This document shows, piece after piece, positions 24,839 to 32,482 of a stretch of 64,000 nucleotides of DNA. A program made the translations under genes and the position numbers. The DNA lies in the IMG/VR virus record IMGVR_UViG_3300046170_000450, positions 1 to 64,000 of that record; one strand, 5' to 3'. The notes under the pieces are model-generated. The model was not told the DNA's origin. It ran no database searches and was given only the letters and a program-made list of their open reading frames with translations. Within the stretch, counting starts at the first letter, position 1. Each line of letters begins with the position of its first letter. The stretch comes from a virus.

Positions 24839-25102
24839 ATGAAAATACAAACCACAGAAGATATGCAAGATATGCTCGCGGAAGATGCAATGCAATTAGA
24901 CGGATTAGATGATGCTATTATTGGTGTCAGCACTCAAGGCTATATTGTTTATAGCTATTGGAAGATCGTTCAGAAGTTTATATCCGATGATGGCATGACT
25001 GATGAAGAAGCTTTGGAATATACCGATTATAATGTTGTTGGGCTAGACGGAAACGGTAATTGGGTAATTATGTATGATAGGGAGGAATGTATCGTTTTTT
25101 AG
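24839..25102 (+). CDS. Hypothetical protein, 87 aa
   Basis: Start chosen at 24839 (MKIQTTEDMQDMLAEDAMQL), just after the previous gene. Acidic, ends with beta strands (NGNWVIMYDREECIVF). Function unknown. Confidence 0.5.
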   Translation: MKIQTTEDMQDMLAEDAMQLDGLDDAIIGVSTQGYIVYSYWKIVQKFISDDGMTDEEALEYTDYNVVGLDGNGNWVIMYDREECIVF

Positions 25103-25119
25103 TATTGCTTTCATTTGTA

Positions 25120-25148
25120 TTGACAGATCGAATCAATGCGTATATCAT
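25120..25148 (+). promoter_or_regulatory. Sigma70-type promoter with leader
   Basis: TTGACA, 17-base spacer, TATCAT; 38 bases to the ATG at 25187. Confidence 0.6.
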
Positions 25149-25186
25149 AATCTTTTCTTATTAAACATATAACCAGTCCTAATCTA

Positions 25187-25732
25187 ATGAATATATTTGC
25201 TTTATCAACAGATCACGAAGTATCGGCTAAATGGCATAACGACAAACATTGTGTTAAGATGGTCACAGAGGTGATGCAATGTCTATCCTGTGCTGTGATT
25301 CGGCACAAGACTCCAACTCATCTTTTACCCCTGTCTAAGAAAGGCACACCAGTAAAGGGTGGGTATCATCATCATCCTAGCTCAATTTGGGCAGGTAACA
25401 CCAAAGGAAATTTTGAATGGTTATGTCATCATGGAGTAGCTCTCGCCAAAGAATACACAAGTCGCTATGGCAAGACCCACTTCTGCGAAGCCACTATTAC
25501 CAAACTATTTTCTTTGATTGATTATATACCAGACGGAAAGCAAGAAGATTTCGCCATCGCTATCTCAGAAGATTCAGAGTGTCGCAAGGTCGAAGGTTTT
25601 AGTGATCTTCATCCTTGCCTTCAGTATCGGCTCTATTACAAGCTAGACAAAGCCCACTTAGCAAACTGGAAACAGAACAAGCCTAATTGGTATGACAGGT
25701 CAGTAGAAAAAATCATCGCCTCTGCAATTTAA
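25187..25732 (+). CDS. Conserved phage protein, pyrimidine-dimer glycosylase-like
   Basis: 181 residues starting MNIFALSTDHEVSAKWHNDK, then HCVKMVTEVMQCLSCAV, a pattern common to a broad phage family related to T4 endonuclease V. The HHHPSSIWAGNTKGNFEWLC segment (about 60-80) and the repeated His/Trp residues are typical. DNA-repair activity on UV damage is plausible but catalytic residues cannot be assigned with certainty from sequence alone. Confidence 0.5.
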   Translation: MNIFALSTDHEVSAKWHNDKHCVKMVTEVMQCLSCAVIRHKTPTHLLPLSKKGTPVKGGYHHHPSSIWAGNTKGNFEWLCHHGVALAKEYTSRYGKTHFCEATITKLFSLIDYIPDGKQEDFAIAISEDSECRKVEGFSDLHPCLQYRLYYKLDKAHLANWKQNKPNWYDRSVEKIIASAI

Positions 25733-25748
25733 AAAAATTTAAAAAAAT

Positions 25749-25898
25749 ATGAAACTACAAAAATTAACACTATCAGAGCAAGTCCTAGTAAGGATTTTGG
25801 GGCAATTATATTCGATTGATTCGACTTCAGCCGAAAAGTTTAAAGATGAAGTAGGCGAAGAAGTTTGGTCTTTCGTGGAGAAGCAAGAAGGAGAGTAA
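25749..25898 (+). CDS. Small acidic protein, 49 aa
   Basis: MKLQKLTLSEQVLVRILGQL start, charged helical C-terminus. Preceded by an AATTTAAAAAAAT block rather than a ribosome site. Function unknown. Confidence 0.45.
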   Translation: MKLQKLTLSEQVLVRILGQLYSIDSTSAEKFKDEVGEEVWSFVEKQEGE

Positions 25899-25935
25899 TA
25901 TATTGGAGACGTATAGAAAACACGCTATTATACTA

Positions 25936-26082
25936 ATGCAGAAAGCTATCAAAAAAGGAATTTTGGATACAAAAAATGCCGAAGATTTGCTGGAGTTGTT
26001 CGACGAAGAATCAGCAGAACACAGTCCTTGTTATGCTTATGACATACTTGAGCAAGATTTATCAAACAAAAGTCATGAGTAA
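25936..26082 (+). CDS. Small helical protein, 48 aa
   Basis: Begins MQKAIKKGILDTKNAEDLLE; a TTG 33 bases upstream could extend it by 11 residues. Ends ATGAGTAA shared with the next start. Function unknown. Confidence 0.45.
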   Translation: MQKAIKKGILDTKNAEDLLELFDEESAEHSPCYAYDILEQDLSNKSHE

Positions 26083-26275
26083 CTACGTTGAATTGCCAAG
26101 CATAAATTGTATTTATTTCAAAGAAAGTGAAACTATATATATGCTAGAAGGTCGCAAGCCAATTTTCACAAGCGGAACCAAACTAGAAAATATCGACGAT
26201 CTTTGGGTAAAGCAATTAAGCAAAGAAGATAAAAAACTAATTGAGAAAGATTTAAAAAAATTTAAAAAAATTTAA
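26075..26275 (+). CDS. Hypothetical protein, 66 aa
   Basis: MSNYVELPSINCIYFKESET start, overlapping the preceding stop by eight bases. The C-terminus EKDLKKFKKI is encoded by the AT block that recurs between genes here. Function unknown. Confidence 0.5.
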   Translation: MSNYVELPSINCIYFKESETIYMLEGRKPIFTSGTKLENIDDLWVKQLSKEDKKLIEKDLKKFKKI

Positions 26276-26304
26276 CTATGAATGGAGGACATTTTGATTT
26301 ATAC

Positions 26305-26333
26305 TTGACTTGAGGTATAAATGGGTATAAACT
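26305..26333 (+). promoter_or_regulatory. Sigma70-type promoter, leaderless start at 26341
   Basis: TTGACT, 17-base spacer, TAAACT, seven bases, ATG. Confidence 0.65.
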
Positions 26334-26340
26334 TATATAA

Positions 26341-26832
26341 ATGAAAGCAATAGAAGCCAACTTATTAGATTTCCCAAATGGGATCAATATGATTTTTCAC
26401 CAAGCTAATACGGAAAATGTTATGGGCGCAGGTATCGCAAAACAAATTCGTGAGCGTTATCCAGAAGCATATAAGGTAGATAGAGATTATTTCGTGCCAA
26501 AAGGCAAGGACAGATTGGGGCATTATACCCAAGCACTTGTAAATGGCGACGATACAGACTATAAAATGGTGGCGAATCTTTATGGTCAAATGTTAAATGA
26601 GGATAGTATTTTTGGCATTAGGACTAATTATTTTGCTCTAAGGGATGCTTTGAGAGATTGTTTGGGCAATTATAATGCTTTTTTTTCACATTATGATAAG
26701 CCAATTTGCGGTTTTCCTTATGGCATGGGATGTGGATTAGGAGGTGGAGATTGGAAAATCGTAGAGAGTATTATTAAAGAAGCCTTAAAAGAATTTCACC
26801 TAAAAGGATTTATTATAAAGTATCAGCCATGA
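26341..26832 (+). CDS. Macro-domain protein
   Basis: 163 residues. FHQANTENVMGAGIAKQIRE (about 19-38) is the ADP-ribose-binding N-terminal motif of macro domains, and GFPYGMGCGLGGGDWKIVES (about 124-143) is the second binding loop, close to the Appr-1''-phosphatase/TARG-like group. Such domains bind or remove ADP-ribose. In a phage it could undo ADP-ribosylation defences or recycle ligation by-products; both are inference. First gene behind its own leaderless promoter. Confidence 0.85.
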   Translation: MKAIEANLLDFPNGINMIFHQANTENVMGAGIAKQIRERYPEAYKVDRDYFVPKGKDRLGHYTQALVNGDDTDYKMVANLYGQMLNEDSIFGIRTNYFALRDALRDCLGNYNAFFSHYDKPICGFPYGMGCGLGGGDWKIVESIIKEALKEFHLKGFIIKYQP

Positions 26833-27011
26833 GTAAATTTTTAGATGAATCCTGTATTGACCCAGAAGCGACTCTATCCATTCCAGAGAGTGATGAGTCT
26901 AATCCATTCCTACAAGCCCTTATGAGTGGTATATTGAGCCAAGTAGGACGTTGTGACTACTCTGATATAGACAATCACCCAGAATTAGATAGATTAAACA
27001 AAGATTTATAA
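26829..27011 (+). CDS. Hypothetical protein, 60 aa
   Basis: Overlaps the macro-domain gene by four bases (ATGA). Acidic, MSKFLDESCIDPEATLSIPE start. Coupled translation suggests joint function; nothing recognised. Confidence 0.5.
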   Translation: MSKFLDESCIDPEATLSIPESDESNPFLQALMSGILSQVGRCDYSDIDNHPELDRLNKDL

Positions 27012-27040
27012 TCGCCATTTGAAATTATAAAAGAAGTATT

Positions 27041-27268
27041 ATGAAATTATTTTTAAAAGTTTTTAAAAGTTTATTTAAAATTGTGCTTTCCCTCACCATC
27101 GCTATCGTGAGTTTCATAGTAGATATACTCCTTTCACTAGAGTGGAAACTAGAGAGACTAAACTCCAAATTATACCCTCCTCCCTCTGTAAGTAACGAAG
27201 AATACATGAAGAAGTTAGTAAAAGAATACAATGAAAGAATAAGTAGAAAAGAAGTAGTTGTAGATTAA
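27041..27268 (+). CDS. Small membrane protein, 75 aa
   Basis: N-terminal amphipathic/hydrophobic helix (about 10-33, IVLSLTIAIVSFIVDILLSL) followed by a charged tail. Its first codons are the repeated block TTTTTAAAAG. Function unknown. Confidence 0.5.
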   Translation: MKLFLKVFKSLFKIVLSLTIAIVSFIVDILLSLEWKLERLNSKLYPPPSVSNEEYMKKLVKEYNERISRKEVVVD

Positions 27269-27334
27269 AATTATATGGATAGGGAATTGTCCCTCTTAGC
27301 TCTCTAAAATAAAACAAAATCTTATTTGATTAAC

Positions 27335-27562
27335 ATGAAAACAAAAACGCATTATTATCTAGGTATTACATTATCATATATAGTAGGTCTATTACTTACT
27401 GTGCCATTCTTGGTTATATTTGGGTTTATACGGCTCGTAGCCTGCGTTGCGGGCTTGGCGTATGATACGTTTATGTTCACACCAAGAGTTGTAAACAATT
27501 TTATATACAGGTATTATCAGCAACAACTGGAATCTGAAAACCATTCAACAAATCTAAACTAA
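27335..27562 (+). CDS. Small membrane protein, 75 aa
   Basis: Start at 27335 (MKTKTHYYLGITLSYIVGLL). Two adjacent hydrophobic stretches (about 9-48) and a polar Tyr/Gln tail. Function unknown. Confidence 0.5.
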   Translation: MKTKTHYYLGITLSYIVGLLLTVPFLVIFGFIRLVACVAGLAYDTFMFTPRVVNNFIYRYYQQQLESENHSTNLN

Positions 27563-27976
27563 TCTGGTGGGAATAGATAAAATCTCAAATAAGCTCTGCC
27601 GACGAGTAAACACAAAAAATTTCTACGTTGATTAGTATCAGTAGAATCTGTTGCCGAATTATAACTCGACCAAATATAGTTTGCTGACTAAGCTGTGTGA
27701 AAAACAGAATCGAATTTAAATATTTTTAAATATTCACTTTATACCTTCCCCGATATTTCTTATACAAGAATTACTGCTGGACTCCCGTGAGGGATAAGAC
27801 TGACTACGGCGGTGTAGGTGATGAATTAAAATTTATTTAAATTTCCTTATGCTTTACTGTCGAAAAAAGAACAAAAAAATTGGGAAGATTATTGTGCGCC
27901 CCTTTTGCACCTATATATCATATTACACTAAAGACATAAAAATTCCACTGGGAATCGAAAAAATCGCAAATATTGC
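27563..27976. other. 414-bp region without a gene
   Basis: No convincing ORF on either strand. It contains a GC-richer island near 27778-27825 (with TGGACTCCCGTGAGGGA and GACTACGGCGG) inside AT-rich DNA and short phrases such as CAAATAAGCTC that recur at 30428. It could encode a structured RNA; no known family was recognised. Confidence 0.5.
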
Positions 27977-28005
27977 TTGACAATTATACCAACTTGAAAT
28001 ATACT
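27977..28005 (+). promoter_or_regulatory. Sigma70-type promoter, leaderless start at 28012
   Basis: TTGACA, 17-base spacer, TATACT, six bases, ATG. Confidence 0.75.
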
Positions 28006-28011
28006 ACCGCT

Positions 28012-28197
28012 ATGAAAATTAAGAAAAAAGAACTAATTCAATACATTAAAGGCTGTGCAGAACAATCAGAGAAACAAGCCTATAATTGGAGTGACGATGG
28101 TTATTTTGACGAAGCTTACAAAGCTCAAGTGATTGCTAACTTCTTGAGGGAAGAGCTTGTGCAAGGTATCGAAAATGATTTCGTCAAGGAGAAGTAA
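28012..28197 (+). CDS. Small helical protein, 61 aa
   Basis: MKIKKKELIQYIKGCAEQSE start, all helix. Start set by the promoter six bases upstream. Ends TAATGA, coupled to the next gene. Function unknown. Confidence 0.55.
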   Translation: MKIKKKELIQYIKGCAEQSEKQAYNWSDDGYFDEAYKAQVIANFLREELVQGIENDFVKEK

Positions 28198-28409
28198 TGA
28201 AACTCAGAATCTTTAGAAACATAAACGGAAGCCATAAGGATAAATTCCCCGATGGCAAAGAGTATCTACTAGATGTAGAGAATGACAACAAGCCCGCCGA
28301 ATTTGAAAGCATGGAAGATATTTTTAAATTATTTAAAGATGAAGGGTATGACATTTCAACTGAACAAGACCTAATCAATAATGGTATCAATGTAGAAGAA
28401 GTTAAATAA
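28197..28409 (+). CDS. Hypothetical protein, 70 aa
   Basis: MKLRIFRNINGSHKDKFPDG start; the central DIFKLFKDEGYD is encoded by the AT block TTTTTAAATTATTTAAA that also occurs between genes. Overlaps neighbours by one base on each side. Function unknown. Confidence 0.5.
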   Translation: MKLRIFRNINGSHKDKFPDGKEYLLDVENDNKPAEFESMEDIFKLFKDEGYDISTEQDLINNGINVEEVK

Positions 28410-28552
28410 TGCTCGCCAAAAAATTATCTAACCAAATATGCTTCACTCTTGTTTTTGCTTCTTTTGTATGCTTTTGCTTCCAATTAGTATCACACGGAAT
28501 TTATCTTGCGATACTGGCGAACACGCTAAAACACCATTGGTTTAAATTTTAA
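28409..28552 (+). CDS. Small membrane protein, 47 aa
   Basis: Starts inside the previous stop (TAATG). One Cys/Phe-rich transmembrane segment (CFTLVFASFVCFCFQLVS), short tail. Function unknown. Confidence 0.45.
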   Translation: MLAKKLSNQICFTLVFASFVCFCFQLVSHGIYLAILANTLKHHWFKF

Positions 28553-28558
28553 AAAAAA

Positions 28559-28624
28559 ATGGAAATATTTTTAATTATAATAATCCTTACCAGCCTTTTA
28601 ATAAACTGTTTTACTGAGGTTTAG
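28559..28624 (+). CDS. Membrane micropeptide, 21 aa
   Basis: Encodes one hydrophobic helix (MEIFLIIIILTSLLINCFTE). Supported only by its membrane-like composition and by the tight gap after the previous gene. Confidence 0.3.
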   Translation: MEIFLIIIILTSLLINCFTEV

Positions 28625-28637
28625 TCGCCAAATATAT

Positions 28638-28877
28638 ATGAAGCCAAATATCGAACTCCACAAACCAAACAAAAAATCTTATACGATTGTCATCTGGGGT
28701 GTATTCCTCATAATCCTAATCGCACAAATCTTTTGGTTAGGCAAAGAGGTGGGGGAACTCAAGACTACCATAGAAAAGCAAGAAAAATTTAACGAGGTTC
28801 AGTCTGATGTTATAAGCACAATCCTAGACCATCTATTAAACGAAATCAAAAAAGACGAAGGTTCTAAATTTATTTAA
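28638..28877 (+). CDS. Single-span membrane protein, 79 aa
   Basis: Transmembrane helix about 17-35 (IVIWGVFLIILIAQIFWLG) followed by a coiled-coil-like helix (VGELKTTIEKQEKFNEVQSD). Similar in plan to the lysis-region membrane proteins. Function unknown. Confidence 0.5.
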   Translation: MKPNIELHKPNKKSYTIVIWGVFLIILIAQIFWLGKEVGELKTTIEKQEKFNEVQSDVISTILDHLLNEIKKDEGSKFI

Positions 28878-28894
28878 ATTATTTTAAATTTTGT

Positions 28895-28922
28895 TTGACA
28901 TTGTGAAGTATTAGTGCATACT
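28895..28922 (+). promoter_or_regulatory. Sigma70-type promoter, leaderless start at 28930
   Basis: TTGACA, 16-base spacer, CATACT, seven bases, ATG. Confidence 0.7.
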
Positions 28923-28929
28923 GGTTTAC

Positions 28930-29187
28930 ATGATTAAGAAAACATTAAACAAAGATGGCACACCTCGTAAGACAGGTAGTGGTCGCAAGAAGGGTGCAAA
29001 GTCCTTTGTCAACATCACCTTAGCCGAACTAGAAAAGTTTTGTGGTTCAGCGACAGGTATTCCAGTTAGTCGTGTATGGCTAGAACAAATGGGTGCGTGT
29101 ATCCAAGGCACTGCTCCTACTCCTGTATCAACTATTGCACCAGAGCCAGAAGCCGAACAAAAAATCTCATTCACTCTACATCAGTAA
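28930..29187 (+). CDS. Small basic-headed protein, 85 aa
   Basis: Basic Gly/Lys/Arg-rich N-terminus (GTPRKTGSGRKKGAKS), similar to AT-hook or cap-like tails, then a helix (LAELEKFCGSATGIPVSRVW) and a Pro-rich linker. DNA binding is possible but not shown. Confidence 0.5.
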   Translation: MIKKTLNKDGTPRKTGSGRKKGAKSFVNITLAELEKFCGSATGIPVSRVWLEQMGACIQGTAPTPVSTIAPEPEAEQKISFTLHQ

Positions 29188-29188
29188 C

Positions 29189-29401
29189 ATGACAAAAGAA
29201 AAAGCATATATTATAGCCTCATCACATTTTTTGTGCAATGAGTTTCCCAAAGGATTACTAGATAAAGATGAATCTGAAGTAATGGATTTTATCCGAGACA
29301 ACAAGTGGGAGCCATTTGAATCGTGGGAACCGCATGGAATTTGGGGTTTGATTGAAGACCTAGCTGAAGATTTTTTAAAAAACTCTGCACAAAAGGATTG
29401 A
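29189..29401 (+). CDS. Hypothetical protein, 70 aa
   Basis: Start at 29189 (MTKEKAYIIASSHFLCNEFP) directly after the previous stop. Trp-rich acidic C-terminal half. The TTGACA of the RuvB promoter spans its stop. Function unknown. Confidence 0.5.
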   Translation: MTKEKAYIIASSHFLCNEFPKGLLDKDESEVMDFIRDNKWEPFESWEPHGIWGLIEDLAEDFLKNSAQKD

Positions 29402-29425
29402 CACAACCACAAAAATCCACATACT
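29398..29425 (+). promoter_or_regulatory. Sigma70-type promoter before ruvB-like gene
   Basis: TTGACA, 16-base spacer, CATACT, nine bases to ATG 29435: leaderless or with a two- to three-base leader. Confidence 0.65.
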
Positions 29426-29434
29426 GAAAGTCCT

Positions 29435-30367
29435 ATGATTACTAAAACTATGTTCAAAAACCTAATCGGTCAAGACGAGGTAAAGCGTCAGCTTTCCTTT
29501 TACGCTAAAGCACAAAATTCTACTGGAGTCGCACCATTTCTTATGTTGAGTGGGGCAAAGGGCTTGGGTAAGACAGAATTCGCCAAGGAGTATGCTTCCA
29601 ACCTCAAGAACAAGGATGGCAGTCAACGCCCATTCCTTGAGATCAACTGCTCCACTATTAAGAATGCTAATGCTTTCTTTGAGCAAATCTTCTTGCCTAT
29701 CGTGATGCATAACGAGATTACCATCCTATTGGACGAGGCACACATGCTTCCCAAGGATTTGGTTAATGCCTTCCTTACTGTATTCAACACAGAGAAGAGC
29801 AACTTCAAAGAGTATCATCATGGTGAACAGATTTTTGCTTTTGATTTTGCCCAACAGAATTTTATCTTCGCTACTACTGAGATGGATAAGTTGTTTGCTC
29901 CCTTCAAGGATCGCCTCACTATTGTGGACTTCAAGCCCTACACAGTTGACGAGCTATCTGAAATTATTGATTTGGTTTGTGGAGAGATCGAGTTTGAAGA
30001 TGGGCTTCTGCAAGACATCGCTGAGACTACAAGGGGCAACGCTCGTTCAGCAGTCAAGCGTTCCAAAGAGATCATGCTCTACTGCGAGTCTGTGAATGAC
30101 AAGGATTATTCCAAGAAGGATTGGGAGAAGATGTCTCACACCTTGGGCATCAAGCCTCTTGGGTTGTCCAACATTGAGATTGAGATTCTCAGCATCCTCA
30201 AGGATCGTGGCAACTGCTCGCTTCAGATGCTATCAGCCGTCACAGGCATGTCTCGCACAGCCATCCAGAAAGAAGCAGAACTCTATCTGCTCAAGCGAGG
30301 TCTGATGAAGATCGATGGTCAACGTGAGATAAGTGGAAAGGGTATGAATATACTACAAAAAATTTAG
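29435..30367 (+). CDS. ruvB: RuvB-like Holliday junction branch-migration ATPase
   Basis: 310 residues with the RuvB domain order. Walker A GAKGLGKT at 40-47, Walker B ILLDEAH near 97-103, a sensor region FIFATTEMDKLFAPFKDR, and the C-terminal winged helix (GLSNIEIEILSILKDRGNC, then GMSRTAIQKEAELYLLKRGL). In bacteria RuvB drives branch migration with RuvA; no RuvA or RuvC is visible in this window. It probably serves phage recombination or replication. Ends just before a terminator. Confidence 0.9.
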   Translation: MITKTMFKNLIGQDEVKRQLSFYAKAQNSTGVAPFLMLSGAKGLGKTEFAKEYASNLKNKDGSQRPFLEINCSTIKNANAFFEQIFLPIVMHNEITILLDEAHMLPKDLVNAFLTVFNTEKSNFKEYHHGEQIFAFDFAQQNFIFATTEMDKLFAPFKDRLTIVDFKPYTVDELSEIIDLVCGEIEFEDGLLQDIAETTRGNARSAVKRSKEIMLYCESVNDKDYSKKDWEKMSHTLGIKPLGLSNIEIEILSILKDRGNCSLQMLSAVTGMSRTAIQKEAELYLLKRGLMKIDGQREISGKGMNILQKI

Positions 30368-30390
30368 TATTAGTTATCATAAATGAGAAT

Positions 30391-30424
30391 TCGGTAGGGT
30401 GTGAAAGCCCTGCCGATTTTTTTT
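30391..30424 (+). terminator. Intrinsic terminator closing the plus-strand early region
   Basis: Stem TCGGTAGGG / CCCTGCCGA with an eight-base loop followed by eight T. Separates plus-strand genes from the convergent minus-strand block. Confidence 0.85.
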
Positions 30425-30540
30425 GCGCCCAAATAAGCTCGACAATCTATACCACATCAAATATAGCTGACAATTCGTATCAAGTCAAATAAAGAGTAAT
30501 ATATATACTATACAAAAAAAAGAATAAGCTGCCAAAATTA

Positions 30541-30619
30541 CATAAGTTGTTGAATATCAAGGGTTTGCGGGATCGCGGGGGCCCCAGCCCCGCAAGTCAT
30601 TGACTTACAGGGACTTATG
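30541..30619 (-). repeat. Composite inverted repeat, copy 1
   Basis: Left palindromic arm (TAAGTTGTTGA ... TCAAGGGTTTG), GC-rich core GCGGGGGCCCCAGCCCCGC, right arm (CAAGTCATTGA ... GGACTTATG). Lies just 3' of the minus-strand gene ending at 30623. Confidence 0.8.
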
Positions 30620-30622
30620 GGA

Positions 30623-30841
30623 TCAGTAGTCTGGTTCGTCAGGCAGGTGATCAAAGTAGTTGCAGGGGTCACGAAACCCAACATCTGCATCAGGGTAGGC
30701 AGCTTGAGCCTCCTCAATGGTGTCGAAGTTATCGACGAAGCGTTTGCAGGTTTGACCCGCAAGCACTGAAGACTCAGGGTATTCCCCGAACTCATAGACG
30801 GAGAAGCCCCCGCCTTTCCCATTTTCTATTGTTTTATCCAT
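30623..30841 (-). CDS. Hypothetical protein, 72 aa
   Basis: MDKTIENGKGGGFSVYEFGE start; acidic, with a C-terminal DPCNYFDHLPDEPDY. Start fixed by a promoter seven bases upstream. Terminal gene of the minus-strand block, followed by repeat copy 1. Function unknown. Confidence 0.55.
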   Translation of the reverse strand: MDKTIENGKGGGFSVYEFGEYPESSVLAGQTCKRFVDNFDTIEEAQAAYPDADVGFRDPCNYFDHLPDEPDY

Positions 30842-30848
30842 AACTAAC

Positions 30849-30876
30849 AGTATGGTTATTTTTTTGTGGTTGTCAA
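30849..30876 (-). promoter_or_regulatory. Sigma70-type promoter, leaderless start at 30841
   Basis: TTGACA, 16-base spacer, CATACT, seven bases, ATG. Sequence nearly identical to the promoters at 38583, 39630 and 40564. Confidence 0.75.
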
Positions 30877-30902
30877 TAGATTTTTTAAAATTTATTTAAA
30901 TT

Positions 30903-30981
30903 TGTAAGTCGTTCTATATCAAGGAGTTGCGCGTCGGGGTGGGCCCCAGCCCCGCAAGTGCCTGATAGTCAAGCACTTACG
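30903..30981 (-). repeat. Composite inverted repeat, copy 2
   Basis: Arms GTAAGTCGTT ... AGGAGTTGCG and CGCAAGTGCCTGA ... AGCACTTACG around the core CGGGGTGGGCCCCAGCCCC. The stop codon of the gene at 30985 lies four bases away. Confidence 0.8.
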
Positions 30982-30984
30982 AAT

Positions 30985-31161
30985 TTAATCGTCGTGGATT
31001 AAATGCGGGCGCGATTTATACCAAGCCCTGATCATTGCAGAAGTCCAATTCTTGGGCTCGCTTTCAAGCCAAGAGCGCGGCTTCTTTTCGTAAAGCTCAA
31101 TCTCTTTAGCCACACGAATTTTTTTCTCTTGTTCCGTTTCTTTTTTAAAGGGTAGTTTCAT
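30985..31161 (-). CDS. Small basic protein, 58 aa
   Basis: MKLPFKKETEQEKKIRVAKE start, then a Trp-containing helix (TSAMIRAWYKSRPHLIHDD). Ends immediately before repeat copy 2. No promoter box was found at the usual spacing; an isolated TTGACA lies 50 bases upstream. Function unknown. Confidence 0.5.
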   Translation of the reverse strand: MKLPFKKETEQEKKIRVAKEIELYEKKPRSWLESEPKNWTSAMIRAWYKSRPHLIHDD

Positions 31162-31260
31162 TTTAGTCTAATGGTTTTTTGTGTTTGGTTTTTCGGTTGT
31201 ATTTCGATCTGTCAAAAAAAGGGCGGGAGGGCAAAAGCCCTTGCCCCTTGCGAACACTTT

Positions 31261-31470
31261 TCAAGATGTTCCGAAGATTAAGTTTTGGAGGAATTGATTT
31301 TGCCATTTGCGGGAGTCCTGTTCGGGTGTCCTATTTTCAAGGGTCGTATTAAAGCGCGAGAACTCGTCTTGCAAGTCGGCTTCGGTTGTGGGCAATTGCC
31401 CAATTTGGTCGGTTGGATTTTTTTGTTCACAGATTTTTTTGATTAGGTTATATCGTTCAGTATGATTCAT
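31261..31470 (-). CDS. Hypothetical protein, 69 aa
   Basis: MNHTERYNLIKKICEQKNPT start, helical, Gln-rich. Lies between the GP88-like gene and the 58-aa gene. Function unknown. Confidence 0.5.
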   Translation of the reverse strand: MNHTERYNLIKKICEQKNPTDQIGQLPTTEADLQDEFSRFNTTLENRTPEQDSRKWQNQFLQNLIFGTS

Positions 31471-31523
31471 GATTGAGGGTTATTATTAGTAGAATTAAGA
31501 GGGTTAGAACTATTATCATTTTG

Positions 31524-32231
31524 TTAGCCTATAACAAAACCTGTTTCGTCCTTCTTGGCAAGTCCTTTTTGCACAAGTCCTACAATTTTATTTTTACCAT
31601 CCAAGAAACGCAAGTCAGTTTCATCGCCGTTAACAACTTTAACAGACTTCCAAGACTTTGGAAACTCATTGCGAAAGACTGCCGCGACATTTCCGCCAAG
31701 CTTGAGAACCAAGTCAACCAAGTTGTCATTGCATTCACTGCGCGAAAAAGTAAGATGGTAGTTGCTTGGCATTTTACCTTTGAGATATTTTTGCATACGA
31801 GGAAAAGACTTGGTATAATCGTAGAATTGAACATCTGGATACATTTCCATAAGCGAAAGCTTTTTTCCGTCCGATTCAACCTTTATGCTTTCCCAAGGCA
31901 AGTCACTTGTAAGATTAAGACGGAAGCAAGGCTTCATATCTTTTTTTGCGGAAAGCTTAACAGCGTTGCCAATCTCTTTAGCAAGTTGCCAAGTAAAAGC
32001 ATTTTTATCGGCAAAGAATTTTTGTGTTTTTGCAATGCGAGATTTTTGAACATTCGACATCGCGCCACGTCCAGCGGTGTTAAGACAAGCGGCGGCGCAT
32101 CCAGCAGAAGCGTGAGCGCAAACATTTTTGCCAGCTAAGTTAAAAGGCGCAAGGTGCAGACCAAAAGTAGTCCAGCCAAGTTTTTCGCCTTTGATTGTTT
32201 TCGAGTTTCCTGAGTTTAGTAGTTTAGTCAT
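31524..32231 (-). CDS. GP88-family phage protein
   Basis: 235 residues. The N-terminal half carries the hallmark FGLHLAPFNLAGKNVCAHAS, then AGCAAACLNTAGRGAM and KSRIAKTQKFFADKNAFTWQ, followed by CFRLNLTSDLPWE, as in the mycobacteriophage gp88-like family. Three cysteines in CAHASAGCAAACL suggest metal or iron-sulfur binding. The biochemical function of the family is not established. Leaderless start seven bases after its promoter. Confidence 0.75.
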   Translation of the reverse strand: MTKLLNSGNSKTIKGEKLGWTTFGLHLAPFNLAGKNVCAHASAGCAAACLNTAGRGAMSNVQKSRIAKTQKFFADKNAFTWQLAKEIGNAVKLSAKKDMKPCFRLNLTSDLPWESIKVESDGKKLSLMEMYPDVQFYDYTKSFPRMQKYLKGKMPSNYHLTFSRSECNDNLVDLVLKLGGNVAAVFRNEFPKSWKSVKVVNGDETDLRFLDGKNKIVGLVQKGLAKKDETGFVIG

Positions 32232-32238
32232 AAAAGGT

Positions 32239-32267
32239 ATTATCTTATTTTTTATTAGTTAAGTCAA
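32239..32267 (-). promoter_or_regulatory. Sigma70-type promoter, leaderless start at 32231
   Basis: TTGACT, 17-base spacer, GATAAT, seven bases, ATG. Confidence 0.65.
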
Positions 32268-32347
32268 GGGATTTTCTAACAAAATTTAAAAAAACTTTTT
32301 TAAAAAAAGACTTGACAGCCGAGCGAAGAGCTAGGTAAAAAAAGTTT

Positions 32348-32426
32348 CGTAAGTCGTTGAATACCAAGGACTTACGCGTCGCGGGGGGCCGCGGCCCCGC
32401 AAGTCGTTGATTATCAAGCACTTATG
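32348..32426 (-). repeat. Composite inverted repeat, copy 3
   Basis: Arms CGTAAGTCGTTGA ... CAAGGACTTACG and CGCAAGTCGTTGA ... TCAAGCACTTATG around a GGGGGGCCGCGGCCCC core. On the min strand it is followed directly by AAACTTTTTTT, so this copy could also terminate transcription. Confidence 0.8.
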
Positions 32427-32435
32427 AATGTCAAG

Positions 32436-32470
32436 TAAAAAAGAAAAAGCCCCGCCCTTTCGGGCGAGGC
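32436..32470 (-). terminator. Intrinsic terminator after DUF932-like gene
   Basis: Stem GCCTCGCCC / GGGCGGGGC with a GAAA-type loop, then TTTTTCTTTTTT on the minus strand. Confidence 0.85.
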
Positions 32471-32482
32471 GGTGAGGCTAGG

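Noticed and set aside
31473-32138. Long plus-strand ORF opposite the GP88-like gene
   Set aside because: The minus-strand frame has clear family motifs and its own promoter; the plus frame shows no domain and is a shadow.
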